The notes: generated by a model not told the origin, from the sequence alone. 64,000 nt of DNA from Actinomadura sp. K4S16 (GCF_008327685.1 NZ_BDDE01000011.1:525093-589092), one strand, 5' to 3'; shown: positions 8,162 to 17,585, numbered from the stretch's first letter. Numbers and translations: made by a program.

Positions 8162-9202
8162 ATGCGCGCGAGCCGGCTGCTGTCCCTCCTGCTGCTCCTG
8201 CAGACCAGGGAACGCATGACCGCCCGCGAACTGGCCGCCGAACTCGAAGTGTCCGTCCGCACCGTCTACCGCGACGTCGAATCCCTCAGCGCCGCCGGCG
8301 TCCCCGTCTACGCCGACCGCGGCCCCGACGGCGGCTACCGCCTCCTCAACGGCTACCGCACCCGGCTCACCGGCCTCACCGCCACCGAAGCCGAATCCCT
8401 CACCCTCTCGGCCCTGCCCGGCCCCGCCTCCCAACTCGGCCTCGGCGACGTCCTCGCCGCCGAACTCAAACTCATGGCCGCCCTCCCACCCGACCTGCGC
8501 AGCCGCGCCGCCCGCATCCGCGAACGCTTCCACCTCGACGCCCCCGGCTGGTTCCGCTCCCCCGACGAAGTCCCCCACCTGCACGCCATCGCCGACGCCG
8601 TCTGGAACCAGCACCGCATCGAGGTGCTCTACCGCCGCTGGCGCCGCCCCCAGCAGGTCACCCGCACCCTCGATCCCCTCGGCGTCGTCCTCAAAGCCGG
8701 CACCTGGTACCTCATCGCCCGCGCCGCCGACCCCGCACCCGACCCTCACCCCGCACCCCACCCCGACGCGCCCGCCGACGGCACCGCCGACGCCCCCCGC
8801 ACCTACCGCGTCTCACGCGTCCTCACCCTGCGCGCCCTGCCCGGCCACTTCGACCGCCCCCACGGCTTCGACCTCGCCGCCTACTGGGCCGCCTACGCCG
8901 AACGCTTCGAAGCCGACGCCTACCGCGAACACGCCACCGTCAAGCTCTCACCCGACGGCCTCACCCGCTCCCAGATCCTCCTCCCGCCCACCATGGCCCG
9001 CGCCGCCCTCGACACCGCCACCCCGCCCGGACCCGACGGCTGGGTCCACGCCACCCTCCCCATCGAATCCGTCCGCCACGCCCACGTCGAATTCCTCAAA
9101 CTCGGCGCCGACGTCGAGGTCGTCGACCCCCCGCACCTCCGCGACATGATCGCCGCCACCGCCCGCGCCATCACCGCCCGCTACACCCCCGCCGACGGCT
9201 GA
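8162..9202 (+). CDS. WYL-domain transcriptional regulator (YafY/DeoR-type HTH)
   Basis: 346 residues. An N-terminal winged helix of the HTH_11 type (MTARELAAELEVSVRTVYRDVESLSAAGVPVYAD) is followed by the WYL ligand-sensing domain (HRIEVLYRRWRRPQQVTRTLDPLGVVLKAGTWYLIAR, residues about 150-250) and a C-terminal WCX region ending VEVVDPPHLRDMI. Such proteins regulate transcription in response to an unknown small molecule or nucleic acid. CACACT lies 6 nt before the ATG, so translation is probably leaderless. The gene starts 25 bp after menF, but there is no direct evidence it controls men genes. Confidence 0.88.
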   Translation: MRASRLLSLLLLLQTRERMTARELAAELEVSVRTVYRDVESLSAAGVPVYADRGPDGGYRLLNGYRTRLTGLTATEAESLTLSALPGPASQLGLGDVLAAELKLMAALPPDLRSRAARIRERFHLDAPGWFRSPDEVPHLHAIADAVWNQHRIEVLYRRWRRPQQVTRTLDPLGVVLKAGTWYLIARAADPAPDPHPAPHPDAPADGTADAPRTYRVSRVLTLRALPGHFDRPHGFDLAAYWAAYAERFEADAYREHATVKLSPDGLTRSQILLPPTMARAALDTATPPGPDGWVHATLPIESVRHAHVEFLKLGADVEVVDPPHLRDMIAATARAITARYTPADG

Positions 9203-9245
9203 CGAGCGCCGACCAGGCGGCCACTCCGCCGCGCGCTCCACACGG

Positions 9246-10613
9246 CTAAGAGCCGAGAGCAGCCCTACGTCGCGTCTCCGTGAGATGGACGTCGATGTAC
9301 CCGGCGAGCCTCAGAGCGTCCCCGGGACTGTCGGCCTGAAAGGTGATGCGGCGAAGCAGGCTGACGCCGCTGAGCACGACGCCCTCACGAGCAAGGACGA
9401 ACAGGAGGGCGAGGAAGGCGCACCGAGCGTTGCCGTCGTCGAAAGGATGGAAGAAGCAGACGTCCAGATAGGCGCGCGCAGCGCGGGCGGTCAACGCCAA
9501 GGACCGCTCACCACCCGCCGCACTCTCGGCCAAACAGGCGTCAAAGCGTGCGCGAGTATCCGGCCCGATGCCGTAGCGCTCCCTGCCCCCCTTGGCGAAC
9601 GCGGGCAGGCTGCGGAACGGCGGCGGCTCCGCAGTGCCCAGGACGTACCGCTGCCACCCGCGAAGCAACGCGAAGTCGAGCGAAGCGCCGCGCGCAGCGT
9701 CGGCCCGCACCCGCTCCAGAGCGGCGAGCAGACCCTCGGCACGGGCAGGATCCACGGCGCCGTCGAAGGCCCGGATGTCCTCCGCGGCGCCGTCACGCGA
9801 CGAGGCCACCGGCTCCTCCGCGCCATGGGCCGGCCCCTCCGGCCACGGCACGGCCTCGCGCACCGCGAGCCAGCGCCCCAAATGGTCCGGAACGCCGCCG
9901 GCGGACCGCACGCCGTCATCCGGCCGCAGCGACCGCGCAAGCTTTTCCGCGACGTCCTCGACCACCACCGCGTCGGGACCGGTCCAGCTCTCGAACCGCC
10001 CGCCGATCGCGTCGTCGACCAGACCCCCCGCCACGTCCCCAGCAACTCCCCAGTGGCTGAGGAACCAGGTGAGCACCTGCATGCAGTGCCCGTACCAGCC
10101 GCTGCCGCAGCCGGTGCGGTCGACCACCTGCAGGATCAGGTTCCGAGCGGCGCGCTCCCACAGAATCCGCTGGTCCTCGACGGCGGACAGCTCCAACGGG
10201 TACGCCTCGAACCATCCGGCCAGACTCTCCAGCCACTCACGCCACTCGCACAGCGCCGCGACCACACGGGCGAGCGTCTCCTCCGGGCTGGTGATCGAGT
10301 CCCGCGGACAGCACCAGTTCCCGACCGGCCCGCCGTCGAAGTCCCCCTCGTCATGCGCCCAGCGCCAGCCCACGACCCAACGGCCGTAGCACTCGACAAG
10401 GGCGTGAGACATGGCGTCCGCCCAGGGCTCGGCCACCTCGCGATCCCAAGCACGCATCGCCGAATCAGCGGGGGGAACCTCAGGGCGGCGCGGCACTCGC
10501 CGGGCCGGACCGAGCGAACGCACCACCCGCGCCGCGGCCGCGGCGTCGAAAGGATGAAGGGCAGGATCCACCTCAGCCCAGGTCAGATAGGCGGGGGACA
10601 GCTCAACGATCAC
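9246..10613 (-). CDS. Fic-domain protein with variant active-site motif
   Basis: 455 residues. The C-terminal third has a Fic core: YLDVCFFHPFDDGNARCAFLAL at about 395-415. Fic enzymes move AMP or another phosphate-containing group onto a protein hydroxyl. The catalytic His and the acidic residue are kept, but the canonical HPFx(D/E)GNGRxxR is changed to GNAR, and the last Arg, which holds the nucleotide phosphate, is Phe. The N-terminal 250 residues are Trp-rich, acidic and not recognised. The start is a GTG with only a weak upstream CAGG. No partner antitoxin-size gene is adjacent. Its activity and target are unknown. Confidence 0.7.
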   Translation of the reverse strand: MIVELSPAYLTWAEVDPALHPFDAAAAARVVRSLGPARRVPRRPEVPPADSAMRAWDREVAEPWADAMSHALVECYGRWVVGWRWAHDEGDFDGGPVGNWCCPRDSITSPEETLARVVAALCEWREWLESLAGWFEAYPLELSAVEDQRILWERAARNLILQVVDRTGCGSGWYGHCMQVLTWFLSHWGVAGDVAGGLVDDAIGGRFESWTGPDAVVVEDVAEKLARSLRPDDGVRSAGGVPDHLGRWLAVREAVPWPEGPAHGAEEPVASSRDGAAEDIRAFDGAVDPARAEGLLAALERVRADAARGASLDFALLRGWQRYVLGTAEPPPFRSLPAFAKGGRERYGIGPDTRARFDACLAESAAGGERSLALTARAARAYLDVCFFHPFDDGNARCAFLALLFVLAREGVVLSGVSLLRRITFQADSPGDALRLAGYIDVHLTETRRRAALGS

Positions 10614-10665
10614 CGCGCAAGCCTGCCACGTCCACCCGGCCCCGCTTCAAGCGGATTTCCGCGCC

Positions 10666-11481
10666 TCACACCGCCGACGGCTGGCACCCCGGGCACCAGA
10701 ACAGGTTCCGCGACGCCAGCTCCGCCGTCGCCACCGCCGTCCCGCACACCAGGCACGGCAGGCCCGCACGCCGGTACACGTACACCTCACCGCCATGACC
10801 GTCCACCCGCGGCGGACGCCCCATCGCCTCCGGCATGTGCTCCGGCCGCACCGTGTCGATCCGCCCCGCACGCACCCCCGCCGCCATCAACTCCACCAGG
10901 TCGTCCCACACCGCCCGCCACTGCCCCGCACTCAACCGCCGCCCCGGCAGCCGCGGATCGATCCCCTGCCGGAACAGCACCTCCGCCCGGTAGATGTTCC
11001 CCGGCCCCGCCACCACCGACTGATCCATCAAGAGCACCGCGATCGGCGTCCGCGCCCGGCTGATCCGCCGCCACGCCGCCTCCGGATCGGCGTCCCCCCG
11101 CAGCGGATCCGGCCCCAGCCGGTCGCGCAGCAGCTTCACCTCCCCCGGCTCCAGCAGCTCGCACGCATTGGGCCCCCGCAGGTCCGCGAAACCCCCGCCG
11201 CCCTCCAGCCGCAGCCGCACCATCCCGACCGGAGCCGGAGCCGGCCCCTCCCCGAACACGTACTTGCCGTAGATGCCGAGATGCACATGCAGCGTCCGCT
11301 CGTCCTCGAACCCCAGCAGCAGATGCTTGCCGTGCGCGTCCGCCGACGACAGCACCCGCCCGTCCAACTGGCGCGCACCCTCGGCGAACCTCCCCTGGGG
11401 ACTCGTGGCGGCGACGGCGAGGCCGCCGAACATCCGCTGATGCTCGGCGGCCAGACGGTGGATCGTGTGTCCCTCGGGCAT
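10666..11481 (-). CDS. Fpg/Nei-family DNA glycosylase/AP lyase (Nei1-type)
   Basis: 271 residues. The start MPEGHTIHRLAAEHQRMFGG gives the catalytic Pro2 and Glu3 exposed after Met removal, and matches mycobacterial Rv2464c (Nei1). The central H2TH region is AGPGNIYRAEVLFRQGIDP, and a zinc finger closes the protein (CLVCG ... FWCPGC). The enzyme excises oxidised pyrimidines and cleaves the abasic strand in base excision repair. I moved the start from the ATG at 11493 to 11481 because Pro2-Glu3 must be N-terminal. TATGCT lies 7 nt upstream, so it is probably leaderless. Confidence 0.93.
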   Translation of the reverse strand: MPEGHTIHRLAAEHQRMFGGLAVAATSPQGRFAEGARQLDGRVLSSADAHGKHLLLGFEDERTLHVHLGIYGKYVFGEGPAPAPVGMVRLRLEGGGGFADLRGPNACELLEPGEVKLLRDRLGPDPLRGDADPEAAWRRISRARTPIAVLLMDQSVVAGPGNIYRAEVLFRQGIDPRLPGRRLSAGQWRAVWDDLVELMAAGVRAGRIDTVRPEHMPEAMGRPPRVDGHGGEVYVYRRAGLPCLVCGTAVATAELASRNLFWCPGCQPSAV

Positions 11482-11502
11482 GGCCCGGAGCATAGCCCCG
11501 CG

Positions 11503-12534
11503 CTACCGCAGCGGCTCCCCGACCTCCCGCATGTGACCCAGCGCCAACCGGTACGACTCCACCAGCCCCGTCTCCGCGTACGGCAGCCCCACCGCCGCGC
11601 AGTGCTCACGCACCAGCGGCCGCAGCGCCCGCAGGTTGCACCGCGGAACACCCGGGAACAGGTGATGCTCGATCTGGTAGTTCAAGCCGCCCATCAGCCA
11701 GTCCGTCGCCAGACCGCCCCGCACGTTCCGCGACGTCAGCACCTGCCGCCGCAGATGCCCCCACCGCTCCCCCGGCTCCGGCATCGCCATCCCCTTGTGG
11801 TTGGGCGCGAACACCGCACCGAGATGCACCCCGAACACCGCGTGCTGAACCGCGACCAGCGCCAGCGCCTGCCCCACCGGCAGCAACGCGAACGCCAGCC
11901 CCAGGTACCCCACCGCGTGAAGGACCAGCAGACCACCCTCCAGGACCTGGTCCCGGCGAGCCCGCCCCCGCAGGAACATCAGGCTCCCCACCTTCAGGTT
12001 CAGGCCCTCCAGCGTCAGCAGCGGAAAGAACAGCGCGGCCTGGTGCCGCGCCACCCACCGCAGCGCACCCCGCTTGCTCTGCGCCTGCTCACTCGTCCAC
12101 GCCAGCACGCCCTCCCCCACGTCGGGGTCCTTGCCGACATGGTTCGGATTCGCGTGATGCCGGTTGTGCTTGTCGTTCCACCACCCATGCCCCATGCCCA
12201 GCAGCAGGTTCCCAAGCAGCAACCCCAACCACCGGTTCCCCCGCGCGCTCCGCGCGATCTGCCGGTGCCCCGCGTCATGCCCGAGGAACGCCGTCCGCGC
12301 CGACAGCACCGCCAGCGGGACGCCCAGCAGCACCGTCCACCAACTGTCCCCCGCCCACGCGACCGCCGCCCACACCGCAGCGGTAGCCGCCAGGTTCAGC
12401 CCGATCGCCCACGCGTAGTAGCCGCGCCGACGGTCGAGCAGCCCGCTCCCGCGGACGCGCCGCGCCAGCGGCGCGAAATCACTGTCGGCCGACCGCTCGG
12501 ACGGTCGGGACGGGGCGGACAGGGTAGCGGGCAT
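11503..12534 (-). CDS. Membrane fatty acid desaturase
   Basis: 343 residues with four to five hydrophobic helices. The three histidine boxes that hold the di-iron centre are present: HDAGH, HNRHH and QIEHH. These enzymes insert a double bond into acyl chains of lipids or acyl-CoA at the membrane, using oxygen and an electron donor. The QIEHH box is characteristic of front-end and DesA3-like/linoleoyl-type desaturases. I start at the ATG at 12534, where GGAG is 6 nt upstream; a longer form from 12639 is open but lacks a ribosome site. The gene ends 21 bp before the Nei1 start, which has its own promoter. Confidence 0.9.
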   Translation of the reverse strand: MPATLSAPSRPSERSADSDFAPLARRVRGSGLLDRRRGYYAWAIGLNLAATAAVWAAVAWAGDSWWTVLLGVPLAVLSARTAFLGHDAGHRQIARSARGNRWLGLLLGNLLLGMGHGWWNDKHNRHHANPNHVGKDPDVGEGVLAWTSEQAQSKRGALRWVARHQAALFFPLLTLEGLNLKVGSLMFLRGRARRDQVLEGGLLVLHAVGYLGLAFALLPVGQALALVAVQHAVFGVHLGAVFAPNHKGMAMPEPGERWGHLRRQVLTSRNVRGGLATDWLMGGLNYQIEHHLFPGVPRCNLRALRPLVREHCAAVGLPYAETGLVESYRLALGHMREVGEPLR

Positions 12535-12759
12535 CGAGGCTCCAATCACCGGAGGACGGGACACCGCGCGGGGCGCGGATGAAGACGCCTCGAAAACTAC
12601 GGAGTGTGAGACCGCCCGGTCGCCCCGCTGCGGAGCCATTCACCACCTGGCTCCCAGGTCCCGGTACCGCGCGGCCCTCCCACCCGCCCGAGCGACCAGC
12701 GGCGGAACCGGGACCCTGCACCGAAGCCGGGACAGGGCCTCCATATAGGGTCACAAGTC

Positions 12760-13548
12760 ATGGACGACGACTCTCGGTGGATCGAACTGGACGGCGCCGT
12801 CAACGCCCGCGACCTCGGGGGCCTCCCCACGGTCGACGGCCGCACCACCCGGCGCGGACGCGTTCTCCGGTCCGACAACCTCCAGGACCTGTCCGTCGCC
12901 GACGTCCGGCTCCTCCTGGACGACTACGCCCTCAAGAACATCATCGACCTGCGCAGCGACGCCGAAGTCCGCCTCGAGGGGCCCGGCCCCCTCACCCGCG
13001 TCCCGTCCGTGACGATCCACCAGCTGTCACTGTTCGCCGAAGGCGGGCGCCACACCGACGTCGCCGCCGACGTCGCCAAAGCCCTCCCCTGGCAGGAGCG
13101 CGCATCCGACGGCCCCGAACAGGACCGCTCCACCGGGCACTACCTCGGCTACCTCGCCGACCGCGGCGACTCCGTCGTCGCCGCCCTGCGCGTCATGACC
13201 CGCACCGACGGGTCCGCGCTCGTCCACTGCGCCGCCGGCAAGGACCGCACCGGCGTCGTCTGCGCCCTCGCCCTCGACGTGGCCGGCGTCACCCGCGAGG
13301 CGATCGTCGCCGACTACGCCCAGACGGGCGAGCGCCTCGAGGCGATCCTGCGGCGGCTGCGCGCCAGCGACACCTACGCCGCCGACCTCGACTCCCGCCC
13401 CGCCGACAGCCACCGGCCCCACGCCGCGATCATGGAGAAGCTCTTCACCCGCGTCGACGAGGAGCACGGCGGGACCCTGGGCTGGCTCGCCGGACACGGC
13501 TGGACCACCGAGGACACCGACGCCCTCCGCGAACGCCTCCTCGGCTGA
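12760..13548 (+). CDS. Tyrosine-protein phosphatase (PTP, Y_phosphatase3 family)
   Basis: 262 residues. The P-loop signature HCAAGKDRTGV gives catalytic Cys157 and Arg163. The N-terminal NARDLGGLPTVDGRTTRRGRVLRSDNL motif is shared by PtpB/Y_phosphatase3 proteins, which hydrolyse phosphotyrosine and in some members phosphoserine/threonine or phosphoinositides. No signal peptide is visible, so it is cytoplasmic unless exported without one. TAGGGT at 12746-12751 lies 8 nt before the ATG. It diverges from the desaturase gene with 225 bp between start codons. Confidence 0.9.
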   Translation: MDDDSRWIELDGAVNARDLGGLPTVDGRTTRRGRVLRSDNLQDLSVADVRLLLDDYALKNIIDLRSDAEVRLEGPGPLTRVPSVTIHQLSLFAEGGRHTDVAADVAKALPWQERASDGPEQDRSTGHYLGYLADRGDSVVAALRVMTRTDGSALVHCAAGKDRTGVVCALALDVAGVTREAIVADYAQTGERLEAILRRLRASDTYAADLDSRPADSHRPHAAIMEKLFTRVDEEHGGTLGWLAGHGWTTEDTDALRERLLG

Positions 13549-13808
13549 CCTCCGCACCGAGCAGACATACCCGAGCCATCGCTCGCCCCTCGCGAGCCCA
13601 TGGTCCAGGGCCTCAGGAAAACGTAGGCCAAGACGCGCGACCAAGCCGGTTCCCTCTCGGCCGCCGGGCCTTCCTCTAGGTGTGGGGTTTGGTTTTGTGG
13701 ATATTGGGAGATTGTGTGCACCCAACCCAGGGCCTTTACATTGTAATTTGAATGTTGAAGTAAATGCCGGGGATGCCGCCGTTGCGTGGTCGCCCGGGTT
13801 CTCGCAGG
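13549..13808. other. Convergent intergenic region with an AT-rich core
   Basis: 260 bp between the phosphatase and menD stop codons. Bases about 13680-13770 are far richer in A+T than anything around them (TTTGGTTTTGTGGATATT, then TTGTAATTTGAATG). No gene is evident: a minus-strand open frame at 13374-13721 has no ribosome site and runs over the phosphatase. It holds one TTTAC-N3-GTAA site at 13734-13748. It is not an obvious hairpin terminator. Confidence 0.5.
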
Positions 13809-15476
13809 TCAGGTGAGGATGTCGCGGACGGCCGCCTGCGCGGCCTTGCGGAGGTCGGCGTGCAGGGCCGCGTTCGCTTCCCTGTCGGTGCGGGCCTCGA
13901 TGATCCGCAGCCCCTCCCCCGCCAGCGCCTTCGGCAGCTCCGCCGCGGTGCCGAGCCGCCGGTACGGAACGCCGTGCGCGGCGGCGACCGCCTCCAGGTC
14001 GACCTGGTGCGGGGTGCCGAAGACCCGCTCGAACGGGCCGCGCAGCGCCGCCTGCGGCAGCAGCGAGAAGATCCCGCCGCCCTGGTTGTTCACCACGACG
14101 ATCGCCAGGTCGGGACGGCGGTCCCGCGGCCCCACGATCAGGCCGTTCTGGTCGTGCAGGAACGCCAGGTCGCCCAGGAGGGCGTAGGAGCGCCCGCTGT
14201 GCACCAGCGCCGCGCCGATCGCGGTCGACACCAGCCCGTCGATGCCGCTCGCGCCCCGGTTGGCCATGATCCGGATGCCGCGGCGCGGCCGCATCACCTG
14301 GTCCAGGTCGCGGATCGGCATGCTCGCCGCCGTGAACAGCAGCGACCCGCCCGGCAGCGCCGCGACCAGGTCGCGGGCCAGCCGCGGCTCGCTCACCTCG
14401 GGCACGGCGTCCAGGACCGCGTCCACCGCAGCGGCGGCGGCCTGGTCGGCGGACCGCCACGACTTCAGCCACGTGTCGTCGCCCGACACCACCGGGATCT
14501 CGACGTCGGGCGCCACCTGCGTCGCCGAGCGGACCGGGTCGGGCCAGTGCGCCAGATCCGGCGCCAGCACGATGTGCTCCTCGGCACGGCGCAGCAGCGA
14601 CAGCAGCGGGCGCGACAGGCCCGGCTTGCCCAGCGTCACCACCACCTCGGGGCGGTGCCTCTCCACGAACTCCGGGACGCCCAGCAGGAAATGGTGCGAC
14701 GACAGGGCGTGGTCACCGTAGCGGGCGTTGCCGTTCGGTTCGGCGAGGACGGGCCAGCCGGCCATCGACGCGGCCGCCACGTACCGCTTGACGTTCACGG
14801 CGCCGTCCCCCACCACCAGGACGCCGCGCCGCGTCGGCGGGACGTGCAGCACCGAGCCGGGCGTCGCCGGACGCACCTTCGTCCACGCGCCGGTCGCGTC
14901 CCCGTCGAGGGGCTCGCACCACGTCTCGTCGCCGTCGGGGATCAGCGGCTCGCGGAACGCCGCGTTCATGTGCACCGGCCCCGCGACGGGCGCCTGCGCC
15001 AGCCCCCACGCGCGGCTCACCAGCGAGCGCCAGTACGCCACCATCCCCGGCCGGTTCTCCGGGACGCCGATCTCGGTGCTCCACCGCACCGCCGTCCCGT
15101 ACAGCTTCACCTGGTCGATCGTCTGGTTCGCGCCCGTGTCGCGCAGCTCCGGCGGCCGGTCCGCCGTGATCACGATGAGCGGGACGCCGGACTCGTGCGC
15201 CTCGACCACCGCCGGATGGAAGTTCGCCGCCGCCGTGCCCGACGTGCACACCAGCGCCACCGGGCGCCCCGACCGCTTCGCCATGCCGAGCCCTAGGAAC
15301 GACGCCGACCGCTCGTCGATCCGCACGTGCAGCCGGAGGCGGCCCGCCTCCTCGGCCGCGTGCAGCGCCAGCGCCAGCGGCGCCGACCGCGATCCCGGCG
15401 CCAGCACCGCGTCGGTCATCCCGCAGCGCACCAGTTCGTCGACCAGGACGGTCGCCAGCGCGGTCGCCGGGTTCAC
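13809..15476 (-). CDS. menD: 2-succinyl-5-enolpyruvyl-6-hydroxy-3-cyclohexene-1-carboxylate synthase
   Basis: 555 residues of a thiamine-diphosphate enzyme. The start NPATALATVLVDELVRCGMTDAVLAPGSRSAPLALAL is the MenD N-terminus, which carries the conserved TPP-activating Glu region in the following residues. The cofactor loop GDLAFLHDQNGLI is C-terminal. The enzyme condenses isochorismate with 2-oxoglutarate-derived succinic semialdehyde. The GTG start overlaps the menC stop by 4 bp (GTGA), so translation is coupled. It is preceded by menC in one transcript. The thiC gene with a TPP riboswitch elsewhere in the window supplies part of the cofactor pathway. Confidence 0.95.
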   Translation of the reverse strand: MNPATALATVLVDELVRCGMTDAVLAPGSRSAPLALALHAAEEAGRLRLHVRIDERSASFLGLGMAKRSGRPVALVCTSGTAAANFHPAVVEAHESGVPLIVITADRPPELRDTGANQTIDQVKLYGTAVRWSTEIGVPENRPGMVAYWRSLVSRAWGLAQAPVAGPVHMNAAFREPLIPDGDETWCEPLDGDATGAWTKVRPATPGSVLHVPPTRRGVLVVGDGAVNVKRYVAAASMAGWPVLAEPNGNARYGDHALSSHHFLLGVPEFVERHRPEVVVTLGKPGLSRPLLSLLRRAEEHIVLAPDLAHWPDPVRSATQVAPDVEIPVVSGDDTWLKSWRSADQAAAAAVDAVLDAVPEVSEPRLARDLVAALPGGSLLFTAASMPIRDLDQVMRPRRGIRIMANRGASGIDGLVSTAIGAALVHSGRSYALLGDLAFLHDQNGLIVGPRDRRPDLAIVVVNNQGGGIFSLLPQAALRGPFERVFGTPHQVDLEAVAAAHGVPYRRLGTAAELPKALAGEGLRIIEARTDREANAALHADLRKAAQAAVRDILT

Positions 15477-16423
15477 CGTGCCACCTCGACCACCGCGGGG
15501 CCGTCCAGATGGGCCTGCGCGGCGAGCGCCCGTTCCCGCCAGGGCGCGCTCGGCGCCTCCCAGCGGCGCAGCGCCTCCTCGTCCACCACCGGCCGGCGCA
15601 CCTCGATCTCCCCCGCGAGCGGACGCAGCGGGTCGCGCACGACGTCGCCCTCCAGCAGCGACAGCGTCCCCAGCCCGCACGCGTACCGCAGCTCCGGCAG
15701 CGCGGCGGCCAGCGCCACCCCCGCCGCCAGCCCCACCGACGTCTCCACCGCGCTCGACACCACCACCGGCAGCCCGCACGCCTCCGCGACCCGCAGCGAC
15801 GCCGCGACCCCGCCGAGCGGCTGCACCTTCAGCACCGCCACGTCGGCGGCGTCCGCCGCACGCACCTTCAGCGGGTCCTCGGCACGGCGGATCGACTCGT
15901 CCGCGGCGATCGGCACGTCCACCCGCCGCCGCACCGCCGCCAGTTCCTCGAGCGTCGCGCAGGGCTGCTCGGCGTACTCCAGCTCCCACCGGTCCAGCGA
16001 CCGGACCATCCGCGCGGCGCGGTCGACGTCCCAGGCGCCGTTCGCGTCGACCCGGATCCTGCCCTGCGGTCCGAGCGCCGCGCGCACCGCCTCGACCCGC
16101 GCCATGTCGTCGGCGTCGGTCTGGCCGCGCTCGGCGACCTTCACCTTCGCGGTCCGGCAGCCGGACTCCCGCGCCATCTCGAACGCCCGCTCCGGGCCGA
16201 CCGCCGGGATCGTCGCGTTCACCGGGACGCGGTCGCGGACGGGGGCGGGCCAGCCCAGTGTCGCGGCCTCGCGCGCCGCGGCCAGCCAGCGGGCGCACTC
16301 GGCGGGACCGTACTCGGCGAACGGCGAGAACTCCCCCCAGCCGGCGGGACCCTGGAGCAGTGCGCCCTCCCGCCGCGTCACGCCGCGGAACCGCGTCCGC
16401 ATCGGGATGGAGTACACCCGCAC
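15473..16423 (-). CDS. menC: o-Succinylbenzoate synthase
   Basis: 316 residues of the enolase/muconate-lactonising superfamily. The barrel shows the catalytic lysine pair in CRTAKVKVAE, metal ligands in RVDANGAWD, EYAEQPC and IAADESIR, and the second catalytic lysine in VAVLKVQPLGG. MenC dehydrates SHCHC to o-succinylbenzoate. The start is a GTG at 16423 (VRVYSIPMRTRFRG); the stop overlaps menD. The 262-bp gap upstream holds a TAAGGGT-type -10 on the minus strand but no copy of the TTTGAAC palindrome found at menF and menB/menE. Confidence 0.94.
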   Translation of the reverse strand: MRVYSIPMRTRFRGVTRREGALLQGPAGWGEFSPFAEYGPAECARWLAAAREAATLGWPAPVRDRVPVNATIPAVGPERAFEMARESGCRTAKVKVAERGQTDADDMARVEAVRAALGPQGRIRVDANGAWDVDRAARMVRSLDRWELEYAEQPCATLEELAAVRRRVDVPIAADESIRRAEDPLKVRAADAADVAVLKVQPLGGVAASLRVAEACGLPVVVSSAVETSVGLAAGVALAAALPELRYACGLGTLSLLEGDVVRDPLRPLAGEIEVRRPVVDEEALRRWEAPSAPWRERALAAQAHLDGPAVVEVAR

Positions 16424-16685
16424 CCGCCGACCCCCTGACCGTCAATCACGGCATTTCCGGATCACACCGTGCGCTCGGACCCTTAGTAGTACCACCGAGA
16501 ACGTATCGAATGGTGACGGGCAACGCCGCCCCGACCCGTTCATGTCCGCCGCACCCGCTCCCCCGCGCCGGATCGCGCCGCGGCCACCGGTTCGCGGGGG
16601 TCAGGTCGCCGCCTGGCCGCACCCGCATGCACCGTCGACCAAGGGCAGGCGCGAGCCGTCCGGCCGGAGTGCGGGGATCGGACGG

Positions 16686-17585
16686 TCAGTAGTGCCAGGG
16701 GAAACGCGACCAGTCGGGGGTGCGCTTCTCCAGGAAGGAGTCCCGGCCCTCGGCGGCCTCGTCGGTGCCGTAGGCCAGGCGGGTCGCCTCGCCGGCGAAG
16801 ACCTGCTGGCCCACGAGGCCGTCGTCGATGAGGTTGAAGGCGTACTTCAGCATGCGCTGCGCCGTCGGGCTCTTGCCGTTGACCTTCCGCGCCCACTCCA
16901 GGGCCGTCGCCTCGAGCTCGGCGTGCGGGACGACGGCGTTCACCATGCCCATGCGGTGGGCGGCCTCGGCGTCGTAGGTGTCGCCCAGGAAGAAGATCTC
17001 CCGGGCGAACTTCTGCCCCACCTGCCGCGCCAGGTACGCCGACCCGAAGCCGCCGTCGAAGCTCGCCACGTCCGCGTCGGTCTGCTTGAAGCGCGCGTGC
17101 TCCCGGCTGGCGAGTGTCAGGTCGCACACCACGTGCAGGCTGTGCCCGCCCCCGGCCGCCCAGCCCGGCACCACGCAGATGACGACCTTGCCCATGAACC
17201 GGATCAGCCGCTGCACCTCCAGGATGTGCAGCCGCCCCGCCCGCGCCGGGTCGATCGTGTCGGACGTCTCGCCCTCGGCGTACTTGTAGCCGTCCTTGCC
17301 GCGGATCCGCTGGTCCCCGCCCGAGCAGAACGCCCAGCCGCCGTCCCTGGGCGACGGCCCGTTGCCCGTCAGCAGCACGCAGCCGATGTCGCTGGACATG
17401 CGCGCGTGGTCCAGCGCCCGGTACAGCTCGTCCACCGTGTGCGGACGGAACGCGTTGCGCACCTCGGGGCGGTTGAACGCCACCCGCACCGTCCCGTGGT
17501 CGACGGCCCGGTGGTAGGTGATGTCGGTGAAGCCGAACCCCTCGACCTCTTTCCAGGCGTCCGCGTCGAACAGCTCCGAGACCAT
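16686..17585 (-). CDS. menB: 1,4-Dihydroxy-2-naphthoyl-CoA synthase
   Basis: 299 residues of the crotonase fold. MenB features are RPEVRNAFRPHTVDEL, the oxyanion segments GWAFCSGGDQRIRG and PGWAAGGGHSLHVVCDLTLAS, and the C-terminal RTPDWSRFPWHY that ends MenB proteins. It cyclises o-succinylbenzoyl-CoA to DHNA-CoA. I start at the ATG at 17585, which has GGAGAGGAAG directly upstream; the frame is open to 17642 but without a ribosome site. It is divergent from menE across a short region holding the TTTGAAC-type palindrome. Confidence 0.95.
   Translation of the reverse strand: MVSELFDADAWKEVEGFGFTDITYHRAVDHGTVRVAFNRPEVRNAFRPHTVDELYRALDHARMSSDIGCVLLTGNGPSPRDGGWAFCSGGDQRIRGKDGYKYAEGETSDTIDPARAGRLHILEVQRLIRFMGKVVICVVPGWAAGGGHSLHVVCDLTLASREHARFKQTDADVASFDGGFGSAYLARQVGQKFAREIFFLGDTYDAEAAHRMGMVNAVVPHAELEATALEWARKVNGKSPTAQRMLKYAFNLIDDGLVGQQVFAGEATRLAYGTDEAAEGRDSFLEKRTPDWSRFPWHY

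Noticed and set aside
5662..8262. A minus-strand open frame of 866 codons across bioY and menF
   Set aside because: Low-complexity Gly/Ala/Glu sequence antisense to two clear genes.
13374..13721. A 115-codon minus-strand frame over the phosphatase 3' end and AT-rich gap
   Set aside because: Antisense to the phosphatase gene for most of its length, no ribosome site.
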